Below, piece by piece: positions 19,082 to 21,666 of a stretch of 21,666 nt of DNA. Within the stretch, counting starts at the first letter, position 1, and every line of letters begins with the position of its first letter. The notes under the pieces are model-generated. The model worked only from the letters and a program-made list of their open reading frames with translations, did no database searches and was not told the DNA's origin. The stretch covers positions 1 through 21,666 of the forward strand of contig JAYMTA010001125.1 of NCBI GenBank assembly GCA_036897625.1, read 5' to 3'. The stretch is from Pelargonium cotyledonis. Its lineage: Eukaryota; Streptophyta; Magnoliopsida; Geraniales; Geraniaceae. The position numbers were made by a program, and so were the translations under genes.

Positions 19082-19500
19082 CTTATACAAAATGATGTGG
19101 ATAATAAATAGACATAACACATTAATTACTCTATCAATGCCTTGGTGAAATTGCAACACGCCATTTGTACAATAAGTTTTATAAACCCGGCGCTCTGCGC
19201 TAGAAATTTATGAGAAGGTAGTGTTATCATTTATGTTAGATTTTTGTTCGTTTAAACTTAATTTTAAAACACAAAATATAAACAAATACATGTGTCAAAT
19301 AAAAAAATATTGTAAGGTCACTTTGTAAACTAAATTATAAAATTTAGGACATTTATCATTTCCCAAAAAAAAAAACTAACAAACTAATAACCCGCTCTTG
19401 GATAGGCTAATTTGTTAGTGTTATAAAGAAATAGTACAATATACCCGGTTTAGAAAAGAAAAAACGAAGTAATAATGATAAATAGAAATAGAATAGAAGC
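19082..19500. other. AT-rich intergenic DNA
   Basis: No ORF, motif or repeat array that I can support. A run of A residues lies near 19364-19375. Confidence 0.5.
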
Positions 19501-19542
19501 GTGTTGACTGACTCAGCTCTCAGTCGATTGAATCGAAGGTCT

Positions 19543-19725
19543 ATGGAAAGCGCCTGCTTTAATTTACTCAGAAGCTTCGCCTTGTCTTGGCCTTGGCGTC
19601 AACAACGACCTCTTCAACTTAATTGTCTTCGCCGTCCTTTCCCAACTCAAACCCAATACCATCCATGTTTCTTCCACTTTCAAATATCAATACTACCCTC
19701 ACATCTCATCACAATTACTCCCTAA
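19543..19725 (+). pseudogene. Orphan 60-codon ORF, possible 5' fragment of an organelle-targeted gene
   Basis: ATG at 19543 opens a frame starting MESACFNLLRSFALSWPWR. It is rich in Arg, Ser, Leu and Gln and nearly free of acidic residues after position 2, as in plastid or mitochondrial transit peptides. It then ends in sequence with no recognised domain. Composition around 19500-19700 is richer in GC than the flanks. There is no downstream exon I can identify before gene 2. It may be a captured or decayed 5' exon, or a chance ORF. Confidence 0.25.
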
Positions 19726-19959
19726 TTAAACTCTACCATCTTTCATTTCATTTTTCTTTTTACATTTAAAAATTCGTCTATAGTCACTAGAATTATAATA
19801 AGGATATATATAAATCTACTTTATGCTATGTTAGAAGTAGGAATTATATTTTAATTTTACCTATTTTATATTGATTGGTTGGTATCATTGAACAAATGTG
19901 ACGTTGACTTGTCATTAAATTATGTGAAGACTAAGGGTATTTTCGTAATAAAAAGTCAA

Positions 19960-20030
19960 ACAATGCATTATATTCCAAAATTCCATCCGCAATATAACAT
20001 CCCCTCTTTGCCTATCTTCTATCTTGAGTC
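19960..20030 (+). promoter_or_regulatory. Candidate core promoter of the membrane-protein gene
   Basis: AATATAACAT at 19991-20000 is a TATA-like element about 90 nt before the start codon. It is followed by a CT-rich stretch (CCCCTCTTTGCCTATCTTCT) where transcription could begin near 20020-20030. A second weak candidate is ATTATATTCC near 19969. No experiment or alignment backs this. Confidence 0.35.
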
Positions 20031-20084
20031 TTCCTCATCTGCAACACCACGAAATCAAACCCATACCTTAACCTTGACACAAAG

Positions 20085-21086
20085 ATGGACAGAGAACAAG
20101 AAGAGATGCAATTCATGGGCATTTTTGGCATCTACAAAGAAGCTTACAAGATCATCTTCTCATGGCGCAAGATCTTCAGCCAAATAACCCTAACCTTGAT
20201 CCTCCCCTTATCTTTCATTTACTTAGCTCACATCGAAGTCTCCAACCTCCTCTTCTCAACGATCATCCACAACGAGATCGCCCTCGACCAAACCCAACCC
20301 GACTCTCCCAAATTCAACAACCTCTCCGACCACCTCAGCTCCGAATGGATCGGCCTCTTCGCCTTCAAGGCCGCTTATTTCACCTTCCTCCTCGTCTTCT
20401 CCCTCCTCTCCACCGCCGCCGTCGTCTACACCATCGCCTGCGTCTACACGGCCCGACAAGTCTCCTTCAAGAAGGTCATGAGCGTCGTCCCCAAAGTCTG
20501 GAAGCGCCTCATAGTAACTTTCTTGTGCATCTTCGTCGCCATCTTCGCGTACCACGTCGCGGCCTTCTTGATGATCGTCCTGTGGGCCGTGACCATCGCC
20601 GGGACCAGCTCCGGCACGCCGGTTATCATCATCGGAGCGGTCTTTTACGTGGTGGGTTTCGTGTACTTGACCATAATCTGGCAGCTGGCCAGCGTGGTGT
20701 CCGTCCTGGAAGACGCCGGCGGGTTCAAGGCCATGAAGAAGAGCCGGGAGCTTATAAAGGGGAAGTTTTGGGTTGCGGTTGTGATATTTTTTATGCTTAA
20801 TCTGTGCTCGGCGGCGGTGCAGGTGGTGTTCGAGCAGGTAGTGGTGAACGACGGGTCGTCGCGACGGATGGGGGTTAGGGCAGTTTATGGGGTTGTGTGT
20901 TTCTTGGTGCTGTGTAAGCTGATGCTGTTTCAGCTGGTGATACAGACTGTTATTTACTTTGTGTGCAAGTCGTACCACCACGAGAACATCGACAAGTCGG
21001 CTCTGTCGGACCATCTTGAGGTTTATCTTGGAGAGTACGTTCACTTGAAATCCAAGGATGTTCAGCTAGAATCTTTTTATGTCTGA
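20085..21086 (+). CDS. Plant-specific multi-pass membrane protein, 333 aa, unknown function
   Basis: The gene has one uninterrupted exon, with ATG in good context (A at -3, G at +4) and a TGA stop at 21084-21086. The N-terminus (MDREQEEMQFMGIFGIYKEAYKII) and the IFSWRKIFSQITLTLILPLSFI segment match a plant family I know from Arabidopsis loci such as At1g31130, At4g19950 and At5g44860. These are sometimes labelled 'polyadenylate-binding protein 1-B-binding protein', a name not backed by function. Hydrophobic segments suggest six membrane spans at about 31-50, 97-121, 141-172, 178-207, 228-248 and 267-294. A polar loop lies at 62-88 and a soluble tail at 295-333 (YHHENIDKSALSDHLEVYLGEY). There is no obvious cleavable signal peptide and no catalytic motif. 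The first two thirds are strongly C/G-ending at third codon positions, unlike the SEUSS exons. Membrane location is inferred from hydropathy; substrate and partners are unknown. Confidence 0.9.
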   Translation: MDREQEEMQFMGIFGIYKEAYKIIFSWRKIFSQITLTLILPLSFIYLAHIEVSNLLFSTIIHNEIALDQTQPDSPKFNNLSDHLSSEWIGLFAFKAAYFTFLLVFSLLSTAAVVYTIACVYTARQVSFKKVMSVVPKVWKRLIVTFLCIFVAIFAYHVAAFLMIVLWAVTIAGTSSGTPVIIIGAVFYVVGFVYLTIIWQLASVVSVLEDAGGFKAMKKSRELIKGKFWVAVVIFFMLNLCSAAVQVVFEQVVVNDGSSRRMGVRAVYGVVCFLVLCKLMLFQLVIQTVIYFVCKSYHHENIDKSALSDHLEVYLGEYVHLKSKDVQLESFYV

Positions 21087-21269
21087 TGAGTACAAATTGA
21101 CGTTACTGTTTCTTATGACTACGTTGTTTTAACAAACGCTACCTCACTGGTATGTCTATGTTCATGAGAGGTATTGTAATATTGCACTTAGATTGTTTAT
21201 GGTGCAATGCTTGTATTATAATCAGTCTTGTTTATGAGATAAAAAGAGTTTTTATCTATGTATACAGCC
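21087..21269 (+). terminator. 3' UTR of the membrane-protein gene
   Basis: Short T-rich non-coding region between the stop codon and the start of the CACTA-like sequence. AATATTGCAC and GATAAAAAG words near 21178 and 21238 are possible weak polyadenylation context; no AATAAA lies before 21270. The transcript probably ends before the transposon, but this is inferred. Confidence 0.35.
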
Positions 21270-21666
21270 CATTACAAGAAATTTCACTTGCCCTAATAGG
21301 CACATTCCATGACACAAAATCACTTTCTGTCACTGAAAGTCAATAAATTCTGTCACCAAAGATATGTTGTCACATAACGTTTCTAAGTGCATGACAAAAA
21401 AGAGTTTGTCACAATATTGTGCAATGGAAAAGCTATCTACAAATGCATAAAAGCCCAACTTTTCACTAGTATTGAGTTTTTTCAATGTTTGTCCTATGGT
21501 CACATTTGTAGGCCTAACTGCTAGTGTTTATGTCCAAAAATTCTCAAATACCAGTAGCCAATCAAAAGTCGACACGTGCCACTATTATCGACATCATCAG
21601 AACTCAGAAAACACAACAGACAGAACCTCGCTAGAAGCACCGCCCCTAAAGCGGATAAACTCCCTG
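21270..21666. mobile_element. End of a CACTA (En/Spm) transposon, running out of the window
   Basis: CATTACAAGAAA at 21270-21281 differs at one position from the CACTACAAGAAA terminus typical of plant CACTA elements. Just inside it, the hexamer TGTCAC occurs at 21328, 21351, 21368 and 21407, with a related ATGACA word at 21391, as expected for subterminal transposase-binding repeats. No coding sequence lies in the 397 bases visible. The other end and the 3-bp target duplication are outside the window. The one-base change in the terminus suggests an old or inactive copy. A CACGTG G-box core occurs at 21573-21578. Confidence 0.6.

Noticed and set aside
20162-20800. A 212-codon plus-strand frame overlapping the membrane-protein gene
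   Set aside because: Its Pro/Arg/His-rich composition is what a frame shift of GC-rich sense codons gives. The overlapping 333-residue frame has clear family features.
20256-21044. A 262-codon open frame on the minus strand across the membrane-protein gene
   Set aside because: It is a shadow of the GC-rich sense gene, where few stops can occur in antisense. Its Asp/Gly/Glu/His-rich translation is low complexity and matches no family I know.

Overview
The window looks like nuclear DNA of a eudicot plant. It is AT-rich, its introns follow GT-AG rules, it has plant-type transposon fossils, and both intact genes belong to families known from flowering plants. I cannot name the species from sequence alone. 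Everything below was read by eye, without alignment or database searches.

Two protein-coding genes are well supported, both on the + strand. The first (CDS 1863-11875, nine coding exons) encodes a 919-residue SEUSS orthologue. SEUSS is a glutamine-rich transcriptional co-regulator with a LIM-domain-binding (LDB) type dimerisation core, which works with LEUNIG-type co-repressors in floral and embryo patterning. A 5' leader with a probable leader intron and two overlapping upstream ORFs precedes it. Two very long introns (3931-6233 and 7715-10886) make up more than half of the locus. The second gene (20085-21086) is a single-exon 333-residue multi-pass membrane protein of a plant-specific, functionally unassigned family. 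Its coding region is markedly GC-rich in the first two thirds compared with its surroundings.

About 8 kb separates the two genes, and much of it is a repeat graveyard. From 12.7 to 16.2 kb there is a degraded minus-strand Ty3/gypsy-type gag fossil, followed on its 3' side by a patchwork of short tandem arrays with different periods. From 16.9 to 17.9 kb there is a probable 1.05-kb non-autonomous element with long terminal inverted repeats and imperfect 9-bp flanking duplications. A third, diverged copy of its terminal repeat lies at 18.2 kb. From 18.46 to 19.08 kb there is a possible LINE tail (RNase H-like remnant and a 21-A tract). At 19.5 kb there is a short gene-like fragment of unknown origin. 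At the right edge, just past gene 2, the sequence from 21270 onward looks like the end of a CACTA (En/Spm) element running out of the window.

I found no RNA gene, CRISPR array or clearly novel multi-gene system. The most interesting points are three SUMO/synergy-control motifs in the SEUSS N-terminus, the overlapping uORFs in its leader, the gag-only fossil with its regularly phased 34-bp array, and the inverted-repeat element with gene-like cargo.
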